A stretch of DNA of 64,000 bases from Epiperipatus broadwayi. Taxonomy: Eukaryota > Onychophora > Udeonychophora > Euonychophora > Peripatidae. How positions within the stretch are numbered: position 1 is the first letter of the stretch; the number at the start of each line of letters is the position of its first letter. The DNA lies in contig JAQFVV010000186.1 of NCBI GenBank assembly GCA_028023455.1, forward strand, positions 1,640,700-1,704,699, given 5' to 3'. Positions 23,229 to 34,746 of this stretch are shown one piece after another. The notes under the pieces are model-generated. The model was not told the origin of the DNA and did not search any database. It saw only the letters and a list, made by a program, of their open reading frames with translations. The position numbers were made by a program, and so were the translations under genes.

Positions 23229-24044
23229 TTATAGTATAAATTCATTAGAATGTTTCTGAAGATTAGGAATCATAACTGTGAATATTGTTTTTCTTAATAA
23301 TTTTTGTCTCTCTAATCTTGCATTAACACGTATCTTACATCTTACTAATCGATGATCACTTCCTGTGTTAAATTTATTAAGAACATTACAATCATGAAAT
23401 ATATATTTTCTGTTAGTCAAAATATAATCCAATTCTGCTGTACCTTCATTTGGATGCTTCCATGTCCATTTCCTTTTAACATTTTTCTCAGAAAAGGAAT
23501 TCATAATATAAAGTTTTTCATTTTCTGCAAATTCCACATGTCTATATCCTCTCTCATTTTTATTATCATAACCAAAATTACCTACAGCACTTTCATCTTT
23601 CATTTGTTTACCAATTCTAGCATTAAAGTCTCCCATAACAATTTTAAAATGTTGTTTATTCTGATCAAAAGCCTTGTGTATATCCATATAAAAATATTCT
23701 ACTACCTCATCACTATAAGAACTTGTTGGGGCATAAACCTGAATTATATGCATTTGGTATCTGCTATTAAGTTGTATAAATAATCTTGCCACTCTGTCTG
23801 ATACCCCATCAATCTCCACAATGTTGTTCTTCCACTTTTTATTTATAATGAATCCTAATCCACTTGTATTTACAATATTTGTGCCTTTATAATAGAATAC
23901 ATGTCCACTTTTTAAATAAATTATCTCTTCACCTTTTCTTCTAACTTCACAAAGTCCAATAATGTTCCATTTAATATAAGACAGTTCTTCTTCTAATTCT
24001 TGCAATCTTCCTTGATCCTTAAAATAATTAAATAATAATTTCAC
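23229..24044 (-). pseudogene. RTE APE-type endonuclease (copy B)
   Basis: 271 residues of apurinic/apyrimidinic-like endonuclease, which nicks target DNA to prime reverse transcription. Visible catalytic blocks are GLCEVRRKGEE (metal-binding Glu), VYAPTSSYSDE, VMGDFNARIG (Asp and Asn), ELDYILTNRK and TGSDHRLVRCKIRV (Asp-His pair). The annotated first residues (MKLLFNYFKDQGR) are flank-derived; real similarity to copy E begins at RLQELEEELS. The C-terminal end is shifted out of frame near 23,229. Confidence 0.88.
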
Positions 24045-24426
24045 AAATTATAGTAATAGACAGATTTTACTTTCTTATTTATAACAATGTCAATGAATTA
24101 AACATAAATGCCAATGAAGTTAAAGGAATAGATAACAAGAAAATTTGGTGATATGATGTATAGTAAGACTAGAAATTATAAAAACCGAGTTAAATTTAGA
24201 AAGATCTTTATTCTTTAATGGATCAATAATGATTGAATATAATAATGATATATAAAGATAAAAAATCATATATATATTTGAAATAATAAATTTAACACTT
24301 TACAAACTATTACAAACAATCCTTAAATCTGCAGAAGTACTTTCAGTTAATTTCTTAAACCTGCCTCAACTGCCATCAAATTAAAAAAAAAAAAGCGGGA
24401 GCAAACATCATCAATTCAAATCTCAT
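24045..24426. other. AT-rich spacer
   Basis: AT-rich, with an A run at about 24,382-24,394 just beyond the 3' side of the Penelope fragment. Confidence 0.4.
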
Positions 24427-24431
24427 GAATC

Positions 24432-24713
24432 TCATATTTTAATGTTAGCAGCTTGTCGATTTATTAAATGCATTTTATTCCTGTTTATAAAAATTGCCTC
24501 TTTAATTTTTCTTTTACTATGGTTTCTCTCTTCATGAAGAATTTTCATATTTTCAAAATCAAATTTATATTTACATGATTTTTCATGATCAAAGAAAACT
24601 GAAGGAGACATTAAATCACCATTATTTTTACTTTTTACACACTTATATAACAATTCATGCTCTCTCAATCTCTTCTCAATACTGCACCTAGATTCACCTA
24701 TATATGATAGCAT
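24432..24713 (-). pseudogene. Penelope GIY-YIG endonuclease domain
   Basis: 93 residues from an internal Met: SYIGESRCSIEKRLREHELL, then SVFFDHEKSCKYKFDFENMK and KRKIKEAIFINRN. The frame continues upstream of the Met with NVINQIFCDCM, the degenerate first GIY strand. YIGES holds the second Tyr, the Arg of KRLREH is the catalytic Arg position, and the Glu of KIKEAIFI is the metal-binding Glu. The domain nicks DNA for insertion. The frame closes normally at 24,432. Confidence 0.85.
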
Positions 24714-24925
24714 ACAATCACAAAAAATTTGATTTATGACATTACTTTTCTGCTTGACAGGTATGACATCCTTAGAATTATTGACTAATTTATTAATATT
24801 GTTTGGAACTAGAATGAAACATTAAACACATTCTTATATAAATCCTTAAAAAATTTCACTTGTGGATTTGAACTAATGGAATAGTTATCCATTGTTTACT
24901 ATTAATCTTTATTTCCTTTAAATTA

Positions 24926-25495
24926 TTATATTTTTTTTTTAAATTGACATAAAGTATTGTTTATTTGTTCCATTTTATAACCAATATCAAGCAATTCCTT
25001 GGCAAATATTTCAATACTTTTCAGTTTATCACTTTGGTAACGACATAATTTTTTATTCCGAAACAAAAAAGATCTAAAACTCGCCATCTTATGCATCATT
25101 GGTACTTTTGATTTACAATTTATATATTCTCTTTTTTGCAGTCGCTTAATTATTAGTTTATAATTTAATATACTGTTATCTCTTGTAATCATTAAATCTA
25201 AATATTTAATATTATTGTCCTGTTCCTTTTCAATAGTCCATTTCAAGCCATTCAACTTATTTAATTTCTCTACAAGCAAATTTATACTATTAGTATTTCC
25301 ACAAACAAAAACATCATCCACATATCTTTTATAAATTTTAATATATCCAAAAGTACACATATTTAAAATACTAATATATATATATATAGTTGCATGAATA
25401 GAATAACAACAGTCACAGTGATATCTCTTCTGCAACTTCATCACATTACAAAAAGCAGAAAAAAATGAATAGTCTTTCTTTGTACATTGTATCAT
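24926..25495 (-). pseudogene. Penelope reverse transcriptase fragment
   Basis: The 189-residue frame contains IYKRYVDDVFVCGNTN (catalytic YVDD) and then FLEKLNKLNGLKW-like and IKYLDLMITRD blocks. The next part reads ASFRSFLFRNKKLCR, which matches the usual order after the Penelope RT active site. Residues 1 to about 45, upstream of the TA-derived IYIYISI stretch, are probably unrelated flank. Sequence 5' of the palm is missing, so the copy is truncated. Confidence 0.8.
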
Positions 25496-26164
25496 GAGAA
25501 ATTATTATCAACTCTATAGATATAACAACATATATTATGTATTCATCTGTACACAATAGACCGCACAATTATTTTTTTTAGAATTCACCACAGATATACG
25601 TGCATATTAACAAATCTTCATCTAATAAGTTTGAACTTAACATTATTAAGTGCTTGTATTAAATCAGTAGGTATTGGATAATTGTAATAATTGCGTGATA
25701 TAAATTAAAAATCAATGAAGCAGATAATAATAGATTTATTATCTTAAAAGATAAACTAAAAGTAATTACTTTATTGTTGACTTAAGGATATTTTTATTTT
25801 AAATACATTATTTTCCATTCAAAAAACATTTACTAATTAAATCTCCTGAATGGAATGGATGTAATCAAATGCCATTTTCAACTGCCGAAACAAATAAAAT
25901 CAACCATGTTTGCCACAAGTCACAATATTAAAATATGTATAATCTTTGCTATTATTTTTACATCAAGGATCATAATGATTGTTTAATTAGGATATTCTAC
26001 TCTGCTCAATATATATATATATATGTGTGTGTGTAACTCCCTATAGAGTCAAATATAAATCTTCATAGTTTCCTAGGGTTGTAGTTCAGTAAAAGACCTT
26101 AAAGATTGATTAAAAATTTTGGTAAGCTACTGAAATAAAAATATACAGAGATTATTTAAATCAT
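25496..26164. other. AT-rich unassigned stretch
   Basis: Contains a (TA)n(TG)n microsatellite at about 26,008-26,033. Nothing else recognised. Confidence 0.45.
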
Positions 26165-26783
26165 CTACAATTTGCAGCTGTTTTGGTAGTTTCAGCAGAT
26201 AATGCTTCAGAGTTTTAGGAAATATTACAAAAATTTATCAGATGAAAATTAGAAAATAGGACTAAAAATTAGAAAATAGGACTAAAGCACTAAAAAGACT
26301 AAAGTAATGTTTATGAATTTTCTCAGAAGAAAATAACTTGATCAGATTATTAATATAGACAGATATAATATATAAAATCAAAAAACTTGTATGAAATTAT
26401 TTTGATAGAAATAATTTAATATTAAAAGGAAATACAAAAAAATAACACAAATCCTTCAGATTCCTCAATAAAGTATAGATGAATTATGTTGAGAATAACA
26501 ATAAGTATTCAAAAGTGAAATACTTGGGTGAGTGAACAAGTAATATCATTAAAGAAATTGAGAGACTAAATTTGGAGCAAGTTTAAATATATTTCTAGAA
26601 GAGATGATAAACACAAACAGCTAAGATTTTAAACTGAATCCTAAAAGGTTGTGAAAATCTAAAAAAAGATTACTGATGCGATATGGAAAAGAGAAGCAAA
26701 AACAGGATTAAACTTGGTGAAATCTTTAGCCTGCAATGAACTGATAAAAGTTTAAAATGATAATGATAATGATTATATAATGC
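26165..26783 (+). mobile_element. RTE-clade LINE, copy C (old, 3' part)
   Basis: A decayed plus-strand copy. gcagataatgcttcagagtt aligns with the FADDVVVFANNA region of copies B and E. atttatcagatgaaaattag, gaaattattttgatagaaat and ttaatattaaaaggaaatac follow in the correct order, and the end is tgataatgataatgattat, a corroded (TGATGA)n tail. No ORF survives. A 22-bp tandem duplication (attagaaaataggactaaa) lies at about 26,246-26,288. Confidence 0.7.
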
Positions 26784-27460
26784 TTGAATATCCTAGAACC
26801 TCACTAAGGAATCCAGTAGCAGAAACCAATCTGGATTGGGGATATCTGAAAAGCTTGTTAAGAGCTTATTTGTGAGCTCTATATATAACATTTGTAATAC
26901 AAGCTTGTTAATTTAGGTCATGTGACATATGACTTGATTTCTTTGTAATATATATAGGCAGGAGTGAAAAACACAATGTTGGATGTAGATATGAAAAAAA
27001 AGAAAATATTTATATTTAAAAATATACATAAAATAAAAAATAATGAGAGTAAAGATAAAATTATGGTGAATGTAAGAATAGAAAATATTTTTTATAGGGG
27101 ATGCTTGAGGGTAATTATAAAAAATATCTAAAACAAGGACTAAGGAAATTAATTTAAGATTGGGTTTTATAAATATGCAAGGAGATAAAAATGTAAATAA
27201 GAGGAGAGCATGAAGGAGGTATTTATAGGAAAAATAAATTTATTAGCAGTAGTAGAGACAAATTGAAAAATAAATATCAACTGCAGAAGTCTCACAACAA
27301 TGAAAACTTTCATAGTTGCTTCATTTGGACAAGCCACAATATCTTCTAATTCTTACTCAGTCATTTTTAAAACATTTTACTTTACTGCGATATTAAAACA
27401 GAATAGGTATATTATGGTTTATGTCCACCAATTTGAAGATTAGAACCTAAATTATAATAG
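26784..27460. other. AT-rich unassigned stretch
   Basis: About 27,170-27,270 has codon-like text resembling the start of a LINE endonuclease, such as tttataaatatgcaaggaga and ttattagcagtagtagagac. It is too decayed to assign. Confidence 0.35.
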
Positions 27461-27573
27461 TTTACTATTTCTCTCCATATATATATATATATATATATAT
27501 ATGGAGAGAAATAGTAAATATATATATATATTCATTGATATATATATATATATATATATATATATCAATGAAT
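27461..27573. repeat. Two adjacent perfect AT-rich palindromes
   Basis: 27,461-27,518 reads tttactatttctctccat, then (AT)n, then its exact complement. 27,530-27,573 reads attcattgat, then (AT)n, then atcaatgaat. Both are perfect inverted repeats with non-repetitive arms of 18 and 10 bp and could extrude as cruciforms. They lie about 50 bp left of foldback copy M5. Confidence 0.95.
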
Positions 27574-27625
27574 GTCTAATAGTATTTATCTTCAGATGAT
27601 AATGTTTTAAGCCAATAAACATCAC

Positions 27626-27980
27626 ATGACCACCACTTCTTATGCTTGTGTATAACTGTTGTTTAAACAGGCAAAACTCACTAAACATATTGCCACACAC
27701 AGCAAGCTAGAGTAATCAATGGATGCCAGAAGGCTTGTGCATAAAATCCCCATCTAATGCCTACTCATCCAATATCCCCAGACTAGTTTCTGACTTATGG
27801 CCCCCATCAGATCCTAAGATCTAGGTGCAGTGCTCTGAGACCCAAGGCTCCTCACTAACGAAGGCCACAAGCCAGAAACTAGTCTGGGAATATTGGATGA
27901 GTAGGCAATAGATGGGGATTTTATGCACAAGCCTTCTGGCATCCAGTGATTACTCTAGCTTGCTGTGTGTGGCAATATAT
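27626..27980 (+). repeat. Palindromic foldback element, deleted copy (M5)
   Basis: Leader acatgaccaccacttcttat, left arm (aacaggcaaaactcactaaa through gactagtttctgacttatgg), a very short centre containing atcctaagatctaggtgcag, then the right arm from ctcctcactaacgaaggcca to gctgtgtgtggcaatatatg. It lacks the last 25 bp or so (agtgagttttgcctg) and most of the centre with the TATATAAG box. Confidence 0.85.
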
Positions 27981-28039
27981 GATATGTTCATAGACTTATC
28001 TATTCTTACTTGCTAGATTGTCTGATGGGTCTTTATTCA

Positions 28040-29238
28040 TAAATGTTCATAAAATAAAGCCATTAGAGTTGATTTAGAAAATAAATACTATAATAATTAC
28101 ACAGTCATTAAAACTTTGAATTATCAAGATATAGATCCAGATTATTGTCATATTTTGAAAAATATTTATCAAAATATAACAGCAGTGATCGAACCACACA
28201 GTGATACCAATACGATTAATAATGATAAGGCTGTATAAAAAGGTGACTATATATCCAAAACTATTTTTACAAGAAATATTTTATGAATTAAAATGAGAAA
28301 CTAAGAAAATAAAAATAGACGTTGTAATACTTTAGAGCTTTAAAAAACGTTGCAAGATTTATCAGATGAAAGTAGGAAAGCATGATTAAAAATAAATAAA
28401 AACAAAAGACTAAATAATGTTCAATGGAGTTTAATGATCAATGGATTCTTTGAAAAAAATAATAAAGGTTAAATAGTCATGAATTAAAATAAATTAATCA
28501 CTATAAAAACCATGATCAAATAATTGTTAAAGGTGGAAACATAATGGATGAACTAATCATGAAATTAAAATTGGATGAAGTTCTTTTGATAGAAATAATT
28601 TAATATTAAAAGAAAATATGTTTATGTTTTTGAATAGGAAGATTTTTACCATATGTATTTTATCATTTATTTCTGAATCTAAGATTTGGATATTTAATGA
28701 AAAACTAATGCACAAAATTCATACCAATCAGCAAATTATCAAGGCAATGACAAGAAGGAATTGTAATTGTAATATTTTTAAATGAGTGAACAATCACATA
28801 TTGTTGACAAAACAGAAAAAAGTAAAAGATTGGAATGGAAATAGATTGGACATACTATTAGAAAATAATAGATAAAGAGCTGAAGTCTTAAAACAGGATC
28901 TCAAGGGAGAGTAAAAGATCTAGAAAAAGACCACATGTAAGATTATTGGATAAAATAAGGAAATCTGCTGTGTGAAGTGAAAAAAAGGCTATATAGTAAA
29001 GATCTAGAAACAGATCACATGTAAGATGATTGGATGAAATCAGGAAGTCTATTGATATGAAGTGGAGAAAAAAACTATGTAATAAAACAGCCACAAAAAG
29101 ACCACATGTATGATGATTGGATAAAATAAGAAAATCTGTCAATGTGAGAAAAAAAACTATGAAATGAAGTACCTGGAATAAACATAGACAAATCCTTATC
29201 TTATAGACAATCAATTAAAAGAGATGATGATGATCATA
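28040..29238 (+). mobile_element. RTE-clade LINE, copy D (old)
   Basis: Decayed plus-strand copy. agatatagatccagattatt, gtcatattttgaaaaatatt and tatcaaaatataacagcagt correspond to the GIDPGYCHILKNIYKNATA block of copy E. The rest follows in order to a gatgatgatgatca tail at about 29,223-29,236. The RPRKRPHVRWMDE-like region near the C-terminus is present three times (see 28,915-29,170). The minus-strand ORF here is a shadow. Confidence 0.75.
28915..29170. repeat. Tandem triplication of about 85 bp inside RTE copy D
   Basis: Three successive units carry aagaccacatgtaagattat or close variants (near 28,925, 29,012 and 29,097), then ggataaaataaggaaatctg and agtgaaaaaaaggct variants. They differ by substitutions and small indels, so the amplification is not recent. 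Confidence 0.85.
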
Positions 29239-29379
29239 ATTTTGAATACAATACAGTGATAATGCATTCATAATGTATCTTTGCTATAGTGGATAATAAT
29301 GATATTCTATGATAATTATGATCATCTTGTCTATTCTTTTTTATTTTAAAATTAGAATAATACAAGCCTTCTTAAGATC

Positions 29380-31300
29380 TGATAAAACAATTTCATAAGC
29401 CCATACATTTCTAAAAAAAATCATAATTTTTGAATATATTATAATCATAATTTAAAGTTCTTTAGATATTTCATCAGGAAACACAGCCTTTTTATTTTTA
29501 AGATTATAAAGAATTGATGTGGTTTCATTCAGCTGAATATCTTTGACCAAATCTAAATCAATTACAAAATAGACATACCATTAAACCCCATCATCTCAAC
29601 TCCTGCATCATAATAGAATTGTTATATCACTTTTCAGCTCTATAAATTGATTTCAGTGTAACAAAACACAATAGACTGACCATGATAAAAATATACACAT
29701 CTTTTTTGAATTTTTAATCCACCAATCAATTTTAAGCCCTTTTATTGGTCATTGATCATTTGCTTTTAGATTTATATAGTTATTACTAAGTTTCACATTT
29801 AATTTATTATTACACCATACAAAATATGCCATATTTTTTCTTTGACTCAAATCACTAATTGTAAGTTTATTATCAGAAAATCGGTTGATTTCTCTTTTTA
29901 GTTAAGTTCAGGAATAGATTTACTTGTATCCGTGATACATTTATTAAGGAAATTTTATAATTCAATACTGTGACAATTCTGAAGATTCAAATTTACGATT
30001 TTAGGGTTCATTAGCTACTGAAACTTAATGCATATAATAGATATTTTAATGAATGAGCATCATTTTTTTGTGAATATGCTCTGATAATATGCTTAGAATA
30101 AGACATATTTACATGCAACTATTATTTAATATTGGTGCACCATAATCTATGATTCATTCAACTAACTTTACTTATAAGTGCTCAAATCATGTGAATTTTT
30201 CTTGTATTCTGATTTCTCTCTGTAATATAAATTTATCAAATGCCATTTTTTGAGCATGGGTATACATATATTATCTTATAATGATTTTTCTGTTGTAACA
30301 AAGTGTTTATGATGGTAAATCTCTGAGTTATACAAAAATTCAATACCAACAGACAAGTTAAATTTACAGCATTCATACCATTATTCTCAAAACTTTTGAT
30401 GAAAGTCTATTAGTTGTACCAAAGTATCAATTAAAGATACCACACCAAAAAGATATTTTATTTGAATTGCAGTAATAACACTATCTTGCAAGGATGAATA
30501 CCTTTCTATTTCTGTGTTCTCTGTTTTATATCAAAGCAGACATATTAATAAAATGAGAACTGATATGATTGTCCAAACCTAGTTTTAGCACAATTAATCT
30601 TTTATGGATACAACAAAGAATTCCAAAAAATAGAAGATATTAAATTATACTTTGTTGCAAATCCACTTTTTCTTTCATTGATTGATCTGCTTTCCCAAAA
30701 AATGTTTAGCTATCTACATGTTCTATTAAAATTCTTTTCTTATGGAAGTTGTTTCATTAAGAGCATCTATATCAATCTCTAAACTTTATAATTCCTTAGT
30801 TATCAGTGTTAATCTTCATTCTAGTCTGAAGCATTTGTATCAAGTAAAGGTCGTACAATTCATGTGCTCCTGTATTTAAATTTTTATTTATAATCTTTAG
30901 TGGTACCATTGCCTCCTGCTTTTCTATTACTAATGAAAATATCACTACTTTTATTGCCTTAATGAGAAATTTGTCTAGCATAATAACTTAGCCAGATTAT
31001 GTAAGATGAGCCACTTGTGAACCACATTTTTTATGTTCTTTCCACTTCTGTGGTAAACAGATGGATTTCTAAATAAGGTTGTCTAAATATACAATCTCTA
31101 TCAGCTGAAACTTCTGTCTCAAATCTCATTCCAAACTAACTTATTTATGATTATAATACCTTGAACAAATATTACAGCTTAATATTACCAGTCTTCTAAA
31201 CCTGTTCTATTCATAGCTTTCTTAATTTTCAAAGGGTTTGCCTAAAAAATGAATAAAAAAAGGAATTGAAATCAGAAATGTTGTCCTTATAATTAAAGTA
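29380..31300 (-). mobile_element. Decayed RTE-like LINE of a second lineage
   Basis: On the minus strand about 29,575-29,460 reads VIDLDLVKDIQLNETTSILY, then NLKNKKAVFPDEI. This matches the spacing and residues of LDLEKNIQFNEDRTVLWNFK, KNEKSSNPDEI in copy G (62,260-62,340). Both correspond to the region before and at RT block 1 of RTE elements related to SR2. Further 5' (about 29,760-29,700) LKIDWWIKNSKK fits the linker that follows the endonuclease. The rest is too decayed to align, so the 5' limit is a guess. The 61-residue ORF at 30796-30981 is unassigned. Confidence 0.45.
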
Positions 31301-32754
31301 AGGAAATATGGCTGCAGAAATATGCAATCTCATTGTAATAGCCAATATTGAGAAGTAACTATTGTCAACCCTATACTCGCATAATGACTGAAGAAGAAAA
31401 AAGACAGAAAAGAGTTTAGATTTTGATGAACTAACATCCTATTCTATAAGGAAGGAAGTACTCTTGGTCTGACCGTTTATTTGTTATTCACTGTTAACAT
31501 TCATATCTGAAGTTCATTCTATTATCAGTCACAAGTTGAGCCCTTTGATAATCTGATTACAAACATAACAAATATTACATATAAGAAAATAATTAATTAG
31601 TTAATCTAACAATAACATCAAGATAGTGTATATTGATAATGAGAAAATTAACTGAAAATTGTATATATTGAGGAAAAACTTGATATAATTATGAACTTTA
31701 AAAAAATCATAATGAATGCGAAAATATTAAAAATATATATATTATCAGTATATTAATGCCAGATATTTGGTTTGAATTTAAATTTAACGATTAATTTTTG
31801 TTACAATTACCCAATTCTATTTTTTTTTTTTATTTAAAAAAAGGGTTAAATGCTGGATAACATTTTAAATGTTTATAAATAAATTTGTACATGCATGAAA
31901 AAGATTAAAAAATGAAAATAAAGGGGAGAGGCGTTGTTACTTTAAATGAATATTAACATCTTAGTACAGAGTTAATTAATATTTGATTAATGATAAACCA
32001 TCTTTCTTATTATTATAATAAGTAAATATTGAAATATAAGGAATAGTGCATCAGTAATAAAAATTAGTTAACAGTATTAAATAACAATAAAGTATATACC
32101 TATAGTAATATATTACACAGCCACATTTTTTATACCAGACTAAAATAGAATATATCCAATTAAAGTAATAAATTGAAAATGCTTATAATCTATGTTACAT
32201 AAAGATCCATGATTTTATATAAATATTATTTATTTATAATGTATTCAATAAACTGCCTTTTTAATCTTAGTTTATTTTGCAGGTTCATATTTATGGGTGT
32301 ACACCTTGGACATGTCTGCAAAATTATCATTATATAACATAAGCATATTATCATTATATAACATAAGCACAAAGATATGTGAGTAATAAATAACTAGAAT
32401 TTATTAATTACATATGTTAAAATTTAATGATGATATTATATACGTGAAATTTAAATTCTGTCATCGACTGTTTGTTTGATCTCTGGATTAATATGAGATT
32501 TGTAATATGAGGGTCTGTGAAACATATGACAAATGAAAGGAAGAAATTTTGAGGCAATCTTCAGTATATTCAGTAGTATACATGTAGAAAATATTCAATT
32601 TTCTAAGATATTTTTTTACAATAAAATAAAAACTGAGCTGTAAGTTTAAATCATCCAACCATGATTATAATTTATCACAACACAAATATCTCTGTATATC
32701 ACTTTGAATAGTTTATACAATTACGATATACAATGGGAAGAATTATTTCTTCTC
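31301..32754. other. AT-rich unassigned stretch
   Basis: No gene. A 24-bp tandem duplication (attatcattatataacataa) lies at about 32,321-32,369. Confidence 0.45.
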
Positions 32755-33175
32755 GTGTTAGCTGCAGGATAGCCTAGTTATTAAGTAGAAATTTAGCTAG
32801 ATTAAGTGATCATGTGACAAATTTAAAACATTTTAATAATACAATAAATTTTCACTTTTTTTCTTTTCATATGTCATAGCATCTGCCAGGATGCGAACCC
32901 ACACCCGTCTGCAACCAACTACTTGCTTGCATGGCAGCTGCGATACCTCTCGGCTAACAACGCAAGACTCAGGGTAGATCCGTATCTGTATTATATCTTT
33001 CAGTAAATTATTTTTTTATGTGATTAATAAAATGAATATTAAATTCATATCACTAAATGGTGTGAAACAAAAATTTGGTTAAACAGAGACTTGATGGCAA
33101 CTATATTTTCATCACTAGTTAGATTAAAAAGAAAGTATGCATTTTATACATTAAATAAGGGCTACATCCATTACA
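32755..33175 (+). repeat. Gypsy 5' LTR (with an embedded tRNA-like sequence)
   Basis: The distal 205 bp, from gggtagatccgtatctgtat (32,971) through gatggcaactatattttcat to catccattaca (33,175), match the 3' LTR at 41,168-41,364. The left limit (tgttagctgcagg at 32,755) is inferred from the TG...CA rule and is not confirmed by alignment. The text after the LTR, tggactcccaatgatgggg (from 33,177), sits where the primer-binding site should be and begins with TGG as expected. Confidence 0.7.
32879..32963 (-). repeat. tRNA-derived sequence (SINE-like) in the 5' LTR
   Basis: Read on the minus strand: gcgttgt, tagccgagaggtatcgcagc (A-box-like), then gtgggttcgcatcctggcag with the B box GGTTCGCATCC, one base off consensus. 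The spacing of A and B boxes suits an RNA polymerase III promoter. The arms do not form a proper tRNA cloverleaf (D stem and half of the acceptor stem fail), so it is not an intact tRNA gene. It has no counterpart in the 3' LTR, which suggests insertion after or at integration. The T-rich run at 32,855-32,866 would be its A-rich tail. Confidence 0.55.
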
Positions 33176-33442
33176 ATGGACTCCCAATGATGGGGCTTCA
33201 AAGGAAGGAGCGTGGCAGAGTAGGAAGGATGAAACAGTCATAAACTAATAAATAAAATAAAGAAATAATACATAAAATCTGAAATAAAGAAAGGAATAAG
33301 TGAGAAAAGTATGTAAAGGGTGTAAGTTTCAGATAAATAAACAAGGCAGAAGCAGCAGGCAATATCATATTTCAGGAACTGGGAAGTAAATCTAGCATGT
33401 TCATAATGAATAGATAAGGAAATTATAAGTAGAAATAATAGA

Positions 33443-33757
33443 ATGAATAGGAAATTGGTGAAAATAAAGACATTTGGAGATGAAAAGAAGGAGGCATCAA
33501 TAGAATATTTTAATAGCTTACAAAGATATTTTGATAGCTATAGAATACTGGAGAAATATAAAATAGTGATAGCATACAAGCACCTCAAAGGATATGCTAT
33601 GACATGGTGGAATTCACTTTTATCTCTCTTAAAATATAAAATAAAACTTGGGAAAATCTTTTGTTCTGAAGAACAATATGAGAATATTAGATTACAGCTA
33701 ACAAAACAAAAGCTTCAGAAGGACAGTGGAGAGGGTTACATGCAATTTTTCAGATGA
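33443..33757 (+). pseudogene. Gypsy Gag fragment
   Basis: 104 residues: VKIKTFGDEKKEASIEYFNS, LQRYFDSYRI, KIVIAYKHLKGYAMTWWNSL, then QYENIRLQLTKQKLQKDSGE and YMQFF. The FxG...Y...F and HLKGxAxxWW blocks are those of the Ty3/gypsy capsid domain, which forms the particle around the RNA. The frame stops at 33,757 in the second half of the capsid domain; later sequence in other frames continues for a while but is corroded. No zinc knuckle is clear. Confidence 0.75.
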
Positions 33758-34101
33758 CTACCCATACTATCTATACTGAAGGCATTAAAAAAACTTTCTG
33801 AAAAACAAATTGTAAGGATGGTATGCAGAAACCTACTTTATTTTGGGGGAGTGGCAGATCCGTGAAAGAAAGAGACAAAATATTGGATCAGTGGATGCAA
33901 GTGAACAAATGTGAAGGATCAAAGATCAAAAATTTATAACAATAAACAAGGCAGGGATTCTGAAAATAAAGGATAGGGGGGAATAAAAGGAAATCAGACA
34001 AGGTGAATAAAGCAAAACTAGGCCACCAACAGAACAAAAAGCAAGTGGGAAGACTGGTTCCATGTTATGCTTAACAGACATGTCCCAAAATCCTCATAGC
34101 A

Positions 34102-34392
34102 GTGGATCTGATTGTAGACTTAGATAGTCAAATCTCAAAGATAGCAAAACATATCTTGATGATATCAGAACAATTATATCACAGAATAGTGAAAGAGCAA
34201 CCTGATATAGTCACTCTCCCATTAAAGTCAGTCCAAGTGACAATGGAAAATAATTGGAAAGCTAAGATACAGCCCAAACAAATATGGATCAATATTAATG
34301 AAAAAATCTTGCACCTGTTCTTAATTATAAAGGATTTAATATATGATGCCTTACTAGGGTCAGTTTTTTACATAGATATAGGTGCACCTTAG
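34102..34392 (+). pseudogene. Gypsy Gag-Pol junction or protease-region remnant
   Basis: A 96-residue frame: LIVDLDSQISKIAKHILMIS, later VTLPLKSVQVTMENNWKAKI and LIIKDLIYDALLGSVFYIDI. The layout resembles a retropepsin-type domain, where D(S/T)GA is followed by conserved hydrophobic strands and then DALLG..FL. Here the catalytic DTGA would be VDLDSQ, so the active site is lost. The assignment rests on position between gag and RNase H plus the IYDALLG..F end. Confidence 0.45.
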
Positions 34393-34746
34393 ATTATGGA
34401 AATGTCAGACCACATGCAAAGGGTAAATGATTAAGTTTTTAACACATGATCTATACAGCTCAACAGGGGTATTATACATTACTGAAAAGCCAATGAACTG
34501 CATTTATCATCAAAAAGGTGCACAATGCAAAGATGGCCAGGGGAAATTGGGAATATATATTGAGGATTGAGCATTCACAAGTGTCAAAGAATGGTTTATG
34601 GAACATGTTATGTTATCATTTCCTAACTTTATGAAACTGTTTATAGGGCAAATGAATAGTAATGGTATGAGTTTGAGGTGACCTTATCCCAGGTTCAAGA
34701 GAATGATCAAATAGGTGTATTGAATTTTTGTAAATTGGTTACTTAA

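Larger units (their letters stand above)
21232..24018 (-). mobile_element. RTE-clade LINE, copy B (nearly full length)
   Basis: About 2.8 kb on the minus strand, collinear with copy E. It covers the APE endonuclease (24,044-23,229), the linker and RT start (23,019-22,435) and the RT to near the C-terminus (22,428-21,352). The 5' end is truncated near 24,018, at the text corresponding to the GRFQELEEEL block of copy E, so about 60 N-terminal residues and the 5' UTR are absent. Damage: a TAG at 22,436-22,438 where copy E has CAG, an indel between 23,019 and 23,229, and a late frameshift near 21,390. The plus-strand text catcatcatt at 21,235 is the remaining tail. Confidence 0.92.
24427..25495 (-). 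mobile_element. Penelope-like retroelement fragment (PLE-1)
   Basis: A minus-strand fragment with part of the reverse transcriptase (25,495-24,926) and a GIY-YIG endonuclease (about 24,760-24,432). It is separated by a decayed stretch with a poly-A/T run near 24,930. A TA run at 25,373-25,390 lies inside the upstream ORF and probably marks the real 5' limit, since Penelope-like elements often sit next to TA repeats. RT plus a C-terminal GIY-YIG domain is unique to this class. Confidence 0.85.

Noticed and set aside
23352-23783. 143-residue plus-strand ORF
   Set aside because: Antisense shadow of the RTE copy B endonuclease.
28888-29214. 108-residue Leu/Phe/Ser-rich minus ORF
   Set aside because: Antisense of the triplicated segment in RTE copy D.
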